Of a stretch of DNA of 64,000 nucleotides, positions 7,289-14,243 are shown in pieces. The notes under the pieces were generated by a model that had not been told where the DNA came from, did no database searches, and saw only the letters and a list, made by a program, of their open reading frames with translations. Each line of letters starts with the position of its first letter. Within the stretch, counting starts at the first letter, position 1. The translations under genes and the position numbers were made by a program. This stretch comes from a virus. The DNA lies in IMG/VR virus record IMGVR_UViG_3300031237_000003, positions 1-64,000 of that record, one strand, 5' to 3'.

Positions 7289-7858
7289 ATGGACCAAGAA
7301 AAATTAGGACTCGGTAAGATTATTCTCGATTCTGAGTATCGACCGCGTGACGCAGTGCACATTGCTATCGCGCCCGTGTCCGCCGACACAGATTTGTGGC
7401 CAGGAACGCGTTTGAAACTCGTCACGGGTACAACGGACCGCGTAGAACAAACCAACATCGCAGCCGATGTCGTCGGCATCGCCGATCCGTTTTTACCTCT
7501 CAAAGCGATTAAGTCCGGCCAGAAATTCTGGCTGTACTTACTCCCCGGTTCGATTTCATCGCTGCGGCACGACTGGACGCATCCGGCGTTTCTCGACATT
7601 CCACTTGGACTAAAACCGTCAGCGTCGCTGAGCGAAAGCTGGCTGCGCGTCTTCGCCGAATGCGAAGCTGGGATCTCATATCAAGAGCTTATGGACGGTG
7701 CGAAAGCGTACCTGGAGAACGAAGAATACTTGATCGACGAAGGCAAATGGGAGGGCTTTTCGTTTAACACCGTCGAGTTCTGGAAACATTATGAACGTGT
7801 TACCGGCGTGCACAAACCGGACGACATGTACGGGCACTTTTTCTCGTGCGCGTGTTAA
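7289..7858 (+). CDS. conserved-looking hypothetical protein, 189 aa
   Basis: The ATG at 7289 follows AAAAAGGAG (7271-7279); the longer frame from 7211 overlaps the previous gene and is rejected. A beta-rich N-terminal half (VGIADPFLPLKAIKSGQKF) is followed by LRHDWTHPAF, an acidic helical middle and a cysteine-ending tail (GHFFSCAC). I recall similar proteins of unknown function in environmental phage contigs. No enzyme motif is identifiable. Confidence 0.65.
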   Translation: MDQEKLGLGKIILDSEYRPRDAVHIAIAPVSADTDLWPGTRLKLVTGTTDRVEQTNIAADVVGIADPFLPLKAIKSGQKFWLYLLPGSISSLRHDWTHPAFLDIPLGLKPSASLSESWLRVFAECEAGISYQELMDGAKAYLENEEYLIDEGKWEGFSFNTVEFWKHYERVTGVHKPDDMYGHFFSCAC

Positions 7859-7870
7859 AGAGGAGACAGT

Positions 7871-7900
7871 ATGAAACTCTGGGAAATCGTTAAGACATGA
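7871..7900 (+). CDS. possible nine-residue leader peptide
   Basis: AGAGGAGA directly upstream of the ATG is one of the stronger ribosome-binding sites nearby, yet the frame encodes only MKLWEIVKT. The peptide opens the 211-base gap before 8070, which also holds a hairpin (CCCAGC-GGC-GCTGGG at 7992-8006). A translated leader followed by a foldable UTR could be an attenuator, but a remnant of a lost gene is equally possible. Confidence 0.25.
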   Translation: MKLWEIVKT

Positions 7901-8020
7901 CCGTTTGGAAGCATAAGTGAAGCTAAACTTCCTTCGCAGAGTAAGGTCCGCGCTCTCCGTTTCGCTTTCGAGCTACACTCGATAGACGTTCCCCAGCGGC
8001 GCTGGGTTACTACGTCTTAG

Positions 8021-8043
8021 TTCTATTATGTAGTCAAGATTAC
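8021..8043 (+). repeat. direct repeat, left copy, flanking the 8070 gene
   Basis: This 23-base segment matches 8317-8339 at 20 of 23 positions (TTCTATTA, AGTCA and GATTAC blocks shared). The two copies flank one gene exactly: the left lies in its 5' UTR and the right starts just after its stop. They could mark a past insertion of this gene, or be two copies of one regulatory site. Confidence 0.5.
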
Positions 8044-8069
8044 AATTTGATCCCAAAAAGGAGTACGGT

Positions 8070-8315
8070 ATGGCACATTTTTATGGAACCGTTCGCGGGA
8101 TGAGCGGATTGGCATCCCGGTTAGGTAGTAAATACTCCGGGCTTCGGACGAGCGCTAACGGCTGGGGGATTGGGGTAGATGTCCAGCTAATCGAGGAGAA
8201 CGGCGAGGATACGTGTATCGTATGGTTAACGTCTGGGAGCGGTGGGGTACGTAAGCAAAAGTACATTGGGTCGTTCACCGCTGCCGATTTGACCTCGGAC
8301 CCGGCGGACGTGTAA
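8070..8315 (+). CDS. small conserved phage protein of unknown function, 81 aa
   Basis: AAAAAGGAG at 8054-8062 precedes the ATG. The N-terminal half (MAHFYGTVRGMSGLASRLGS) followed by SKYSGLRTSANGWG is, from memory, a very common small protein type in phages and prophages with no assigned role. The second half has two beta strands (IGVDVQLIEENGED; TCIVWLTSGSGG), so a small beta barrel is likely. It is bracketed by the direct repeats at 8021 and 8317. Confidence 0.7.
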   Translation: MAHFYGTVRGMSGLASRLGSKYSGLRTSANGWGIGVDVQLIEENGEDTCIVWLTSGSGGVRKQKYIGSFTAADLTSDPADV

Positions 8316-8316
8316 C

Positions 8317-8339
8317 TTCTATTACGAAGTCAGGATTAC
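8317..8339 (+). repeat. direct repeat, right copy, flanking the 8070 gene
   Basis: Partner of 8021-8043. This copy also forms a small hairpin, ACTTC-TATTAC-GAAGT (8316-8331), which the left copy cannot form in the same way. It begins two bases after the TAA of the 8070 gene. Confidence 0.5.
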
Positions 8340-8407
8340 GCTGTAACCTGCGGCCGTTGGGCCGCGTCTTATATATAGAGTCCGAAAAGGACCGGAGACT
8401 GTACACT

Positions 8408-8698
8408 ATGTCGGACCAGCCGCAGAAGTCGCACGCCCACAACGGCGTCACTGTTACCTATTTACCCCCCGGACCGGAAGATCCCGCCTTGCACTTCCAA
8501 CCTTTCCAGTTCTGGAAAGAGAAGTTCGGGAGTACGGCCTCCGCGCACGCGCTGACGCCGGAGACTTCGCGGCTGGTCGCTAAGGACCCGACGTTGCTAC
8601 CAGCGATTGCCGGGATGCTAGCGGAAGCGAAGAAAAAATTGCTGGAGGAGCCCGATGAAGAACGAGTTGAACAGTTATTGGATGACGTCACCCGCTAG
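8408..8698 (+). CDS. hypothetical protein, 96 aa
   Basis: The ATG at 8408 is preceded by CGGAG at somewhat long spacing. Residues 1-45 are Pro- and His-rich (YLPPGPEDPALHFQPFQF). The C-terminal half is helical and acidic (AIAGMLAEAKKKLLEEPDEE) and may be an oligomerisation helix. Its 3' end overlaps the next gene, which is read in another frame. Unknown function. Confidence 0.6.
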   Translation: MSDQPQKSHAHNGVTVTYLPPGPEDPALHFQPFQFWKEKFGSTASAHALTPETSRLVAKDPTLLPAIAGMLAEAKKKLLEEPDEERVEQLLDDVTR

Positions 8699-8831
8699 TT
8701 TGCTGGACGCGATTCGTTGGGCGAAACGTTTGGGCTTGTTTCCGTACGCGGACGGGTCGTACGCGCCGGATTCGCTTGTGTGGCGTCCGGACGAGATTCC
8801 GAAGTTCGCCGGAAACGGGTATATATGCTGA
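8655..8831 (+). CDS. overlapping small protein, 58 aa
   Basis: GGAGGAG (8644-8650) lies five bases before an ATG inside the end of the previous gene, in a different frame. The 58 residues (MKNELNSYWMTSPASLLDAI at the start, then WAKRLGLFPYADGS and SLVWRPDEIPKFAGNG) have ordinary protein composition and continue past the earlier stop for 130 bases. The next gene starts within its last codons. Strong translation signal, unknown function. Confidence 0.6.
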   Translation: MKNELNSYWMTSPASLLDAIRWAKRLGLFPYADGSYAPDSLVWRPDEIPKFAGNGYIC

Positions 8832-8941
8832 CGTTTAGCGATGTAGAAAGAGTTGCATGGCTGATAGTGACACTACTTAGCCTGTTAGGAGTTATTACTG
8901 CCGCAACTGTGATAGTAGCGCGTTTGTTTCTCACACGTTGA
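8825..8941 (+). CDS. small single-span membrane protein, 38 aa
   Basis: The ATG at 8825 overlaps the end of the preceding gene. After a short amphipathic start (MLTFSDVERVA), residues 12-35 are a continuous hydrophobic helix (WLIVTLLSLLGVITAATVIV) ending in a single Arg-flanked cap. Type III-like topology is plausible. Role unknown; such peptides can be superinfection or lysis modulators. Confidence 0.5.
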   Translation: MLTFSDVERVAWLIVTLLSLLGVITAATVIVARLFLTR

Positions 8942-8986
8942 TGATCCACCGGTTCTAGAAAACTTGCGGTAAGGAGCCGCGCGAAT

Positions 8987-9436
8987 ATGCCAAAAATCTA
9001 TTTATCCGGCCCGATCTCCGGGCTGACGTTCGGCGAGTGCACGGACTGGCGCGAGTACGTCGCCGCGAGGTTGCCCGGTAGCGTGTCGCCTTTACGCGGC
9101 AAGGAATTCCTTAAATCAGTCGGCGTCATCAATCAGTCGTACGAGAATCATCCGTTCGCGACTGCGAAAGGGATCACGACGCGCGACCGGAACGACGTCC
9201 GGACGTGCGATTTGATGTTAGTGAATCTGCTCGGAGCGACGAAAATCACAATCGGCACGATGATTGAAATCGGTTGGGCAGACGCGTTCCGGAAACCGAT
9301 TGTTCTCGTGATGGAAGAAGATAACCTGCACTCGCACCCGATTCTTAACACGTGCTGCGGGTTTATTTGCCGGACGCTGGACGAAGGAATAGAATGCGCG
9401 AAGATTGTGTTGATGCACGGCGGACAGAATGAGTAA
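8987..9436 (+). CDS. nucleoside 2-deoxyribosyltransferase-like protein, 149 aa
   Basis: MPKIYLSGPISG at the N-terminus and TRDRNDVRTCDLMLVNLLGA in the middle match the Rossmann-like nucleoside 2-deoxyribosyltransferase fold, followed by GTMIEIGWADAFRKPIVLVM, whose Glu fits the catalytic glutamate position of that family. Known members swap bases on deoxyribose; related phage proteins may clear or make modified nucleotides. Cytosolic. Length is typical. Its end overlaps the next gene by 8 bases. Confidence 0.75.
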   Translation: MPKIYLSGPISGLTFGECTDWREYVAARLPGSVSPLRGKEFLKSVGVINQSYENHPFATAKGITTRDRNDVRTCDLMLVNLLGATKITIGTMIEIGWADAFRKPIVLVMEEDNLHSHPILNTCCGFICRTLDEGIECAKIVLMHGGQNE

Positions 9437-9719
9437 GGACGGTAAGCTGACTTCTGTCTGCGACCATGCGTTCCGCCCGGTTGCGTTCGCCGGGCCGGTT
9501 AAAGAGTCGATGTTAGCGGTAACGCCGGTCCCGGACGCCGGAAGCGGGACGTTGCGGTGCGTTGTGTGCGGTAAAATCGAAGTCATCGCGTTACCGGATC
9601 GCGGCGCGTGGTGGCGGATTGTGGACGCGGTGCGGCCGATACGCGACGCCGCTACCAGACGTCCCGTTATGCGGTTACCGTGGAGCGCGGTGGTGCGGAG
9701 AGCAACGATGGAGAAGTGA
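9429..9719 (+). CDS. hypothetical protein with a possible zinc site, 96 aa
   Basis: Starts inside the previous gene. It contains C-x-H near residue 11 (VCDHAFRPVAFAG) and C-x2-C near 44 (LRCVVCGKIEVI), consistent with a small zinc ribbon. The C-terminal third is Arg-rich and may contact nucleic acid. No enzyme motif. It ends one base before the exonuclease start, so the two are probably co-translated. Confidence 0.55.
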   Translation: MSKDGKLTSVCDHAFRPVAFAGPVKESMLAVTPVPDAGSGTLRCVVCGKIEVIALPDRGAWWRIVDAVRPIRDAATRRPVMRLPWSAVVRRATMEK

Positions 9720-9720
9720 T

Positions 9721-10248
9721 ATGATCGACAAACTTGCTGTTCTGGACCTAGAAACGACAGGTCTGAATCCGAGCAAAGATGAAATAATCGAGGTTGGCAT
9801 AGTCATTGTTGGCTGGCCGGGTATTGAGATTCACCGGACCTACGAGACAAAAGTGAAACCGTCGCCGATAGCAGTTTGTACTCCGGGTGCGGCAGCCGTG
9901 AATGGATATGACCCAATCGAATGGGTTAACGCGCCTAACTTGCGGGATATCTGGCCAACACTAATAACTTTTCTCGGCGGTAGTAAGACGTCAATTCTCG
10001 CTCAGAACGTCACGTTAGATCGAGGCTTCTTGCACGAAGCTGAACGATTGCTCGGGCCGCTTGGTGTTGATTATCATTATCTTGATTTATGCAGTATGGC
10101 GCTACAAGCCTTCCCTAACATCCCGAGTTTGTCTATGAAGAATATTGCTCCCTTTCTTGGTGTTCCGGAAGAACCGCTCCCGCATCGCGCGATAAACGGG
10201 GCAACAACGGCAGTTAAGATTCTTAGAAAACTACGGGGCGTCGAATGA
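9721..10248 (+). CDS. DEDDh-type 3'-5' exonuclease (DnaQ-like), 175 aa
   Basis: Exo I is clear (LAVLDLETTGL, residues 5-15, Asp and Glu metal ligands). Exo II is recognisable as ILAQNVTLDRGFL. Exo III begins with PHRAINGA but has Gly where the family has the last catalytic Asp (usual pattern HRAxxDA). Family members trim DNA or RNA 3' ends and proofread. The altered motif could lower or abolish activity, or a nearby residue may compensate. An upstream extension from 9562 is rejected because it overlaps a good gene. Confidence 0.75.
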   Translation: MIDKLAVLDLETTGLNPSKDEIIEVGIVIVGWPGIEIHRTYETKVKPSPIAVCTPGAAAVNGYDPIEWVNAPNLRDIWPTLITFLGGSKTSILAQNVTLDRGFLHEAERLLGPLGVDYHYLDLCSMALQAFPNIPSLSMKNIAPFLGVPEEPLPHRAINGATTAVKILRKLRGVE

Positions 10249-10322
10249 AGCATTATCATTGCTGGCACCGGCAAGGTAACGCGTTAAAACGCTGTTGCAA
10301 GTGCGGGGAGATTGAACGATGA
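10245..10322 (+). CDS. micro-protein with Cys/His cluster, 25 aa
   Basis: Overlaps its neighbours by ATGA at both ends (10245-10248 and 10319-10322), which argues for real translation despite its size. The sequence MKHYHCWHRQGNALKRCCKC has Cys and His spaced as in a single zinc knuckle. Function unknown. Confidence 0.45.
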   Translation: MKHYHCWHRQGNALKRCCKCGEIER

Positions 10323-10489
10323 ACACAAAACTGCTAGACCGATTCATTGACTTGCTGGAAAACGAGTTAGCGGATCGGACGTCGTGGGGCCGTAACCAAA
10401 TCCTCGATCACATGAAGAGATGCCGTGTGGCGGTGTTGACGGAAGCATTGAACGCAACGCTAGACAAGTATCTGGTGACTGGAGCATAA
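10319..10489 (+). CDS. small helical protein, 56 aa
   Basis: Starts within the previous stop and ends one base before the next ATG. The sequence is mostly helix-forming (LLDRFIDLLENELADR; VAVLTEALNATLDKYLV) with no Cys and no membrane segment. It may form a small helical bundle that partners one of the neighbouring nucleases. No family recognised. Confidence 0.5.
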   Translation: MNTKLLDRFIDLLENELADRTSWGRNQILDHMKRCRVAVLTEALNATLDKYLVTGA

Positions 10490-11263
10490 ATGTCTACTCC
10501 GGAAATCGACTGGACACGCGTGGACGCCGAAATCCTTGACGCGGAAAAATCTGCGTTTATTCCAGACTTCGACTACGAGGACGCGAAAGACCTTGTCCGC
10601 GTGCTTGCGGACAGATTTCTAGCGCGTGACCTAGCGGGACTACGAGTGTCCCATGTAGAACTGGGGTTTGAAACGCTTTACTCACGTGGTATCTGCGACG
10701 TATTAGCTGAAAACGATAATGTTGCGATAGATTGGAAAACGCGCGTCACAGGTTCGCTTGACGTCGAGTGGCAGAACCGGCAAGTCGAGTCGTGGCAATG
10801 GCGGATTACAGCGGACGCACTGGATCTACAGAAGTTCGTATATCGCGGCGTATCGCGCCTGGAGCACAAAGTTCGCGAAATCGAGATCGAGGTTCCAACG
10901 GATAACCGAGCGCGCGTAGCCGAGTTTTTGGAAGCGTTGTACTTATCGCGGGAAGCTGTAAAGGATTACGGAATTTGGCCCCAGAACAAACCGTTCGCGT
11001 GCAAAGCGTACAATCGGATCTGCGCGTTTGATTCGGACTGCCGGAATGGCGCTGAGCCGTTGGTAAGTATTCTAAGCCCGCTTCCGGCGTTCTCGTATTC
11101 TGGGGCGACGACGTTTATGTTGTGTAACGAAAAATGGCGTCGGCAGCATATGTCCGCGCGTACGGACAGCGAGGAAACGGCGTTCGGGAATCTGGTGCAC
11201 GCCGGGATCGCGGAAGTTTATCGGCAAGCGTATGGTTTGGACAAACTCGTTGTCGCGTTATGA
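10490..11263 (+). CDS. PD-(D/E)XK nuclease, RecB/Cas4-like, with an extra C-terminal half-module, 257 aa
   Basis: The nuclease core has a candidate first acid in SHVELGFET, then SRGICDVLAENDNVAIDWKT with the Asp and Asp-x-Lys of the PD-(D/E)XK superfamily. A cysteine group (FACKAYNRICAFDSDC) follows at the place where Cas4/AddB-type enzymes bind an iron-sulphur cluster. The last 60 residues (FSYSGATTFMLCNEKW, then FGNLVHAGIAEVY) look like the helical segment that normally precedes such a core, so the order seems permuted or a second copy is truncated. A role in recombination or end processing is likely. Confidence 0.75.
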   Translation: MSTPEIDWTRVDAEILDAEKSAFIPDFDYEDAKDLVRVLADRFLARDLAGLRVSHVELGFETLYSRGICDVLAENDNVAIDWKTRVTGSLDVEWQNRQVESWQWRITADALDLQKFVYRGVSRLEHKVREIEIEVPTDNRARVAEFLEALYLSREAVKDYGIWPQNKPFACKAYNRICAFDSDCRNGAEPLVSILSPLPAFSYSGATTFMLCNEKWRRQHMSARTDSEETAFGNLVHAGIAEVYRQAYGLDKLVVAL

Positions 11264-11550
11264 AACCACCGCTACGCAAATCCGTCGTCCGGTTTCAGAT
11301 CTTTGACCATCGCACGCCTAAGGTTTGCGCTTGGACTCAGACGTTTTCCGGGCCGTTAACAGTGAATAAACTATACTGCGCAGTTAACGCGGTAGTCGGC
11401 GATTTGCCGCGCGACAAAATCGACTTTGACGAATACGGCACGATTACTTTTCTGAACGGCCGCTCGATTGGTACGTGGACGCTGCTGGAAGGCCCGCGTA
11501 TGGGCTATAGTCATCGGTTACGAGGGAAACGTGGATACGAGACCGGCTAA
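11260..11550 (+). CDS. hypothetical protein, 96 aa
   Basis: ATGA overlap with the nuclease gene fixes the start at 11260; the longer frame from 11134 lies inside that gene. The product is strand-rich and basic (SVVRFQIFDHRTPKVCAWTQ) with an acidic middle (DKIDFDEYGTITF). Possibly a small beta protein acting with the nuclease. No motif recognised. Confidence 0.55.
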   Translation: MKPPLRKSVVRFQIFDHRTPKVCAWTQTFSGPLTVNKLYCAVNAVVGDLPRDKIDFDEYGTITFLNGRSIGTWTLLEGPRMGYSHRLRGKRGYETG

Positions 11551-11725
11551 AGCGGATCTTGTTGGCGGGCAGATCTGGATGCGGCGTCGGCAGCTAACCC
11601 GCCGGTGTCCGGAGTGCGCCGAGCGCTTCCGGGTAACCGTGCCGTGGTCTACGGCTGTGTTCTGCGCCCCGTGCCGCCCGCGCAAAAAGAACGTTACGAA
11701 AGAGGAGATAAACGACGATGCGTAA
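11531..11725 (+). CDS. small zinc-ribbon protein, 64 aa
   Basis: A GTG at 11531 preceded by GAGGG is chosen as start, though an ATG at 11579 would keep the domain. The core RRCPECAERFRVTVPW followed by VFCAPCRPRKK has two C-x2-C pairs about 20 residues apart, a textbook ribbon layout, with basic flanks suited to nucleic-acid binding. Overlaps both neighbours. Confidence 0.55.
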   Translation: MDTRPAKADLVGGQIWMRRRQLTRRCPECAERFRVTVPWSTAVFCAPCRPRKKNVTKEEINDDA

Positions 11726-12113
11726 GAAAATCAGTATTGGCGGATTAGTTCTCGCCGCCGGATTGTTTGCCCAGCACGTAGTTTTTCTGGGTACGAACGG
11801 CAAAGTAACTTGGGCGAAATTGGGCAGCACGGTTGCCGTTAACGCGACTGTGCCGTATCCGACGTTAGAATGCGTAGTGCCACCGTCCGTCCCGCGCGCG
11901 CCGGTTACGTACACTTTCCCGGTAGTCGCCGGGCAAACCACGTACGCGATTCCGGCATCGGAGCCAAGTAACCCGCGTTGGTTGCTGGTCACGTACGCCG
12001 TAGTGCTGGTGGAAGGCGAGGATTATACGGTGTCGGCGGACAAACGGACTGTGACGTTTACCAAAACCGCGCCGACGCCCGGCGGAACTGTGCAGATAAC
12101 AGCGGTGTTTTAA
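11718..12113 (+). CDS. exported or virion-like beta-rich protein, 131 aa
   Basis: The N-terminus MRKKISIGGLVLAAGLFAQH looks like a signal peptide (basic start, hydrophobic core, small residues). The rest is Thr/Val/Pro-rich and strand-forming (TYTFPVVAGQTTYAIPASE; VVLVEGEDYTVSADKRTVTF), like Ig-like or phage adhesin repeats. Placement among early genes is odd for a virion protein, so export to the host envelope is possible. No family named. Confidence 0.55.
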   Translation: MRKKISIGGLVLAAGLFAQHVVFLGTNGKVTWAKLGSTVAVNATVPYPTLECVVPPSVPRAPVTYTFPVVAGQTTYAIPASEPSNPRWLLVTYAVVLVEGEDYTVSADKRTVTFTKTAPTPGGTVQITAVF

Positions 12114-12114
12114 G

Positions 12115-12573
12115 GTGGACGACGTTACTTTATCGTCAGACGGCGAACGGCCGTGGCCGGAAATCCATCTTCGCAAGCCTCCCGCGCCGCCGTTGCTCGA
12201 ACACGAGATCGCCGAAATCGCAGCGGAAACGCCCGGATATTTAACCGACATGGCGGTCGGCGAATTCCGGGTCGAAATCGCGAATCCGTTTATCCTTCGC
12301 TCCGTCAACGCCGGTATCGGCCGGATGTTGCGGTTCACGCTGACCTGGGCGCTACGCCACGAGCGCCTGGGTCTGCTCGGGAAAGCCGAAGACGGGTGTT
12401 TGTTTATGCGTCTTGCGTCTGGTGTGTACCGCTGGACGCCGCCGGTAGTCCGGCGTGGCCGTAGGACGATTCACAATTCGTTAGTTTTCCCGGATTACTA
12501 CCAGTATTTGTTACGCTTTCTTATTGCGAACTTCGGCGGGCAAGTTGGTCCGGAAGACGTGAGATTCTTATAG
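12115..12573 (+). CDS. hypothetical protein, 152 aa
   Basis: GTG start one base after the previous stop. It is mixed alpha/beta, with a proline-rich N-terminal segment (WPEIHLRKPPAPPLLEHEI) and a basic, aromatic C-terminal half (LVFPDYYQYLLRFLIANFGG). It could be a DNA-binding or structural adaptor, but no motif supports either. The next gene begins after one spare base, so it sits in a packed operon. Confidence 0.55.
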   Translation: MDDVTLSSDGERPWPEIHLRKPPAPPLLEHEIAEIAAETPGYLTDMAVGEFRVEIANPFILRSVNAGIGRMLRFTLTWALRHERLGLLGKAEDGCLFMRLASGVYRWTPPVVRRGRRTIHNSLVFPDYYQYLLRFLIANFGGQVGPEDVRFL

Positions 12574-12574
12574 T

Positions 12575-13153
12575 ATGAAGAAGCGATACAAAGAGTTTTC
12601 CGACATCCCGCTCCTGGACATCCCAGACGAAGCGGACTCCGACGACCGCCCGCCCGTCGGATTCGTTATCGCGGACGACGCAGACGAACCGGCCGTAGAA
12701 GTAGCGCCGCCCCGCGCGCCGAGCGGAGAGAAGTTTGTTGTTCTCCGGGAGTCCGGCGTCACCGGCCCTTCTCGGCAAGGCCCTGAGATCCGAGAGAAAC
12801 CATCCGCGAACGCCGTGGTCGCCGAGCGGTTTATCGACTTAGTCCGTAACGGGACGGTTCGTGAAGAAGCGGCGTTGCAAGCGGTCGGTTTACCGTACGC
12901 GATATTCAAAGGCCGACGCGACGTCGTCGAATGCGTGCAGGCGTTGATGGACACGTTTCATCTGGAACCGGACGTTCGGGCCAAGTCGCGGGCCGGTTTC
13001 TTGAACAAGTTGATGCTGGAAGGCGCGGTTAGCGACGATCCGATGACGAAGAAGCTAGGGCTGGAAGCGAGTAAACAAATCGCGGCGGACGGCGGCGTTA
13101 GCGATACCAATATCAACGTGAATCTAGGAGACTTAAAGAAATTTCTGGAGTAA
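12575..13153 (+). CDS. putative HTH protein, small-terminase-like, 192 aa
   Basis: Residues 1-70 are acidic and disordered-looking. About 85-120 read as a helix-turn-helix (ERFIDLVRNGTVREEAALQA then VGLPYAIFKGRR). Helical residues follow and the end is LGDLKKFLE. Order and length resemble phage small terminase subunits, but the gene is about 38 kb from the large subunit and on the other strand. A transcription factor is an equally good guess. Confidence 0.45.
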   Translation: MKKRYKEFSDIPLLDIPDEADSDDRPPVGFVIADDADEPAVEVAPPRAPSGEKFVVLRESGVTGPSRQGPEIREKPSANAVVAERFIDLVRNGTVREEAALQAVGLPYAIFKGRRDVVECVQALMDTFHLEPDVRAKSRAGFLNKLMLEGAVSDDPMTKKLGLEASKQIAADGGVSDTNINVNLGDLKKFLE

Positions 13154-13156
13154 TAT

Positions 13157-13408
13157 ATGCCTAAAAAGCATGAACCAGAACCTTTGTGTTTATGGTGCAA
13201 ACATTTCGCTCTGCATACCGGATCTCCCGGATATTCGGAATGGACTCCGGGCTCGGAGTTTGATATGTATTGTTTACTAAAAGGACATTGGACTTGGACA
13301 CAGTATTCAAGCGAAGATGAATACCGAAAATGTATTCTGACTGCGTTGCGATGCCCGGACTACGAGTTATCTCCCGAGATCCTGGTACAGATTCAGAACG
13401 CTAGGTAA
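13157..13408 (+). CDS. Cys-rich hypothetical protein, 83 aa
   Basis: Three bases after the previous stop. The N-terminal LCLWCKHFALHTGSPGYSEW holds a C-x2-C-x-H-like site; two more cysteines lie at FDMYCLL and RKCILTALRCPDYEL. Many aromatic residues. Small metal-binding proteins of this kind are frequent here but none is recognised by name. Confidence 0.55.
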   Translation: MPKKHEPEPLCLWCKHFALHTGSPGYSEWTPGSEFDMYCLLKGHWTWTQYSSEDEYRKCILTALRCPDYELSPEILVQIQNAR

Positions 13409-13434
13409 CCTCGGCGAACCCTGCCTGCTAGTTT

Positions 13435-13509
13435 TCCGAGATCGTCTAATTGGTAGGACGGCGGTCTTTGAAGCCGCTAATCTACGTTCGAGTCGTAGTC
13501 TCGGAACCA
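13435..13509 (+). tRNA. tRNA-Gln (anticodon UUG)
   Basis: All four arms fold: acceptor TCCGAGA/TCTCGGA, a short D arm (GTC/GAC), anticodon stem GCGGT/GCCGC with loop CTTTGAA (UUG at its centre), and T stem CTACG/CGTAG with loop TTCGAGT. Discriminator A13506 is followed by an encoded CCA at 13507-13509. It would read CAA/CAG codons. Confidence 0.92.
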
Positions 13510-13523
13510 GAAAGGACAAAAAC

Positions 13524-13673
13524 ATGTTCATAGTTGAAATCGGAGTCGAGGTAAACTGGTCGAAATACGAAAAACTAAAAGAATTTCTGCGCGTCGCCGG
13601 TATCGCGTACTACGTCGAACCGTCCTGTTACCAAACGCTAGACGAATTAGAAGCGGATTGCAAAGGTAAGTAA
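13524..13673 (+). CDS. hypothetical protein, 49 aa
   Basis: AAAGGAC (13511-13517) precedes the ATG, 14 bases after the tRNA. The peptide MFIVEIGVEVNWSKYEKLKE continues through FLRVAGIAYYVEPSCYQTLD, a beta-alpha-beta pattern that could form a tiny ferredoxin-like fold. No motif. It is followed by AAGGAG for the next gene. Confidence 0.5.
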   Translation: MFIVEIGVEVNWSKYEKLKEFLRVAGIAYYVEPSCYQTLDELEADCKGK

Positions 13674-13682
13674 GGAGAAACT

Positions 13683-14102
13683 ATGGGCAAAGTGTGTCGG
13701 GTTTTGCGTGTCCTCGAATATGTTGGTGAACCGGAATGGGTCGCCGAGACCTTGGCGAAACGTAAGGTAAAGGGTCGCATTGAATACTCAAAGATAAATA
13801 ACAATACTTTTGCGTTTGTAGGCACTATCTCGGAAGCTGTAATCGGGGAAACCCCCGAACTGCTAGAGTACTCTGCATTAGCGGCATCCGCCGACCGGTT
13901 ACTGGAACGAACGGCCTGCCCGGTTTGTAACGGCGGTCGGAACCTGGACTCCCGGAACTGTACCGCGTGCTCGGGACTTGGGTACCGAGACGGCTCCGGA
14001 CCGTGGCCAGAGTCCGCTGCCGAACAAGCGTCGGTTAGTCAGGACATTGCGGAAGCGGACGCCACTTGCCGGGCTAAGGAACTATTGGTCGCTAGGGGGT
14101 AA
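13683..14102 (+). CDS. hypothetical protein with a DnaJ-like zinc motif, 139 aa
   Basis: AAGGAG upstream. The N-terminal 70 residues are alpha/beta. Then CPVCNGGRNLDSRNCTACSG gives two C-x2-C pairs with the Gly pattern of a half DnaJ-type zinc finger, which typically binds protein or RNA. The C-terminus is helical and acidic. It probably acts as an adaptor; no enzyme motif is seen. Confidence 0.6.
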   Translation: MGKVCRVLRVLEYVGEPEWVAETLAKRKVKGRIEYSKINNNTFAFVGTISEAVIGETPELLEYSALAASADRLLERTACPVCNGGRNLDSRNCTACSGLGYRDGSGPWPESAAEQASVSQDIAEADATCRAKELLVARG

Positions 14103-14105
14103 CCA

Positions 14106-14204
14106 ATGGAGGCTGTGTTATACATAGTACTTTTCTTTATCGTAATCGTCCTAGTCATCCGTGATATATCGAACCTTGGACCGCCGCCGTCCGGATATGT
14201 GTAA
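14106..14204 (+). CDS. tiny single-span membrane protein, 32 aa
   Basis: Begins four bases after the previous stop. After MEAV the chain is continuously hydrophobic (LYIVLFFIVIVLVI), then RDISNL and a Pro-rich tail (GPPPSGYV). One membrane segment, N-terminus probably outside. GGAGG is absent, so expression may depend on coupling. Confidence 0.4.
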   Translation: MEAVLYIVLFFIVIVLVIRDISNLGPPPSGYV

Positions 14205-14243
14205 CCTGTTGGCCGGAGCGAACGTCTATATAGAGAGGGGATA

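Noticed and set aside
12575-13153. Confident call as small terminase subunit
   Set aside because: The fold pattern fits but the gene is on the other strand and about 38 kb from terL, so it is left as a possibility only.
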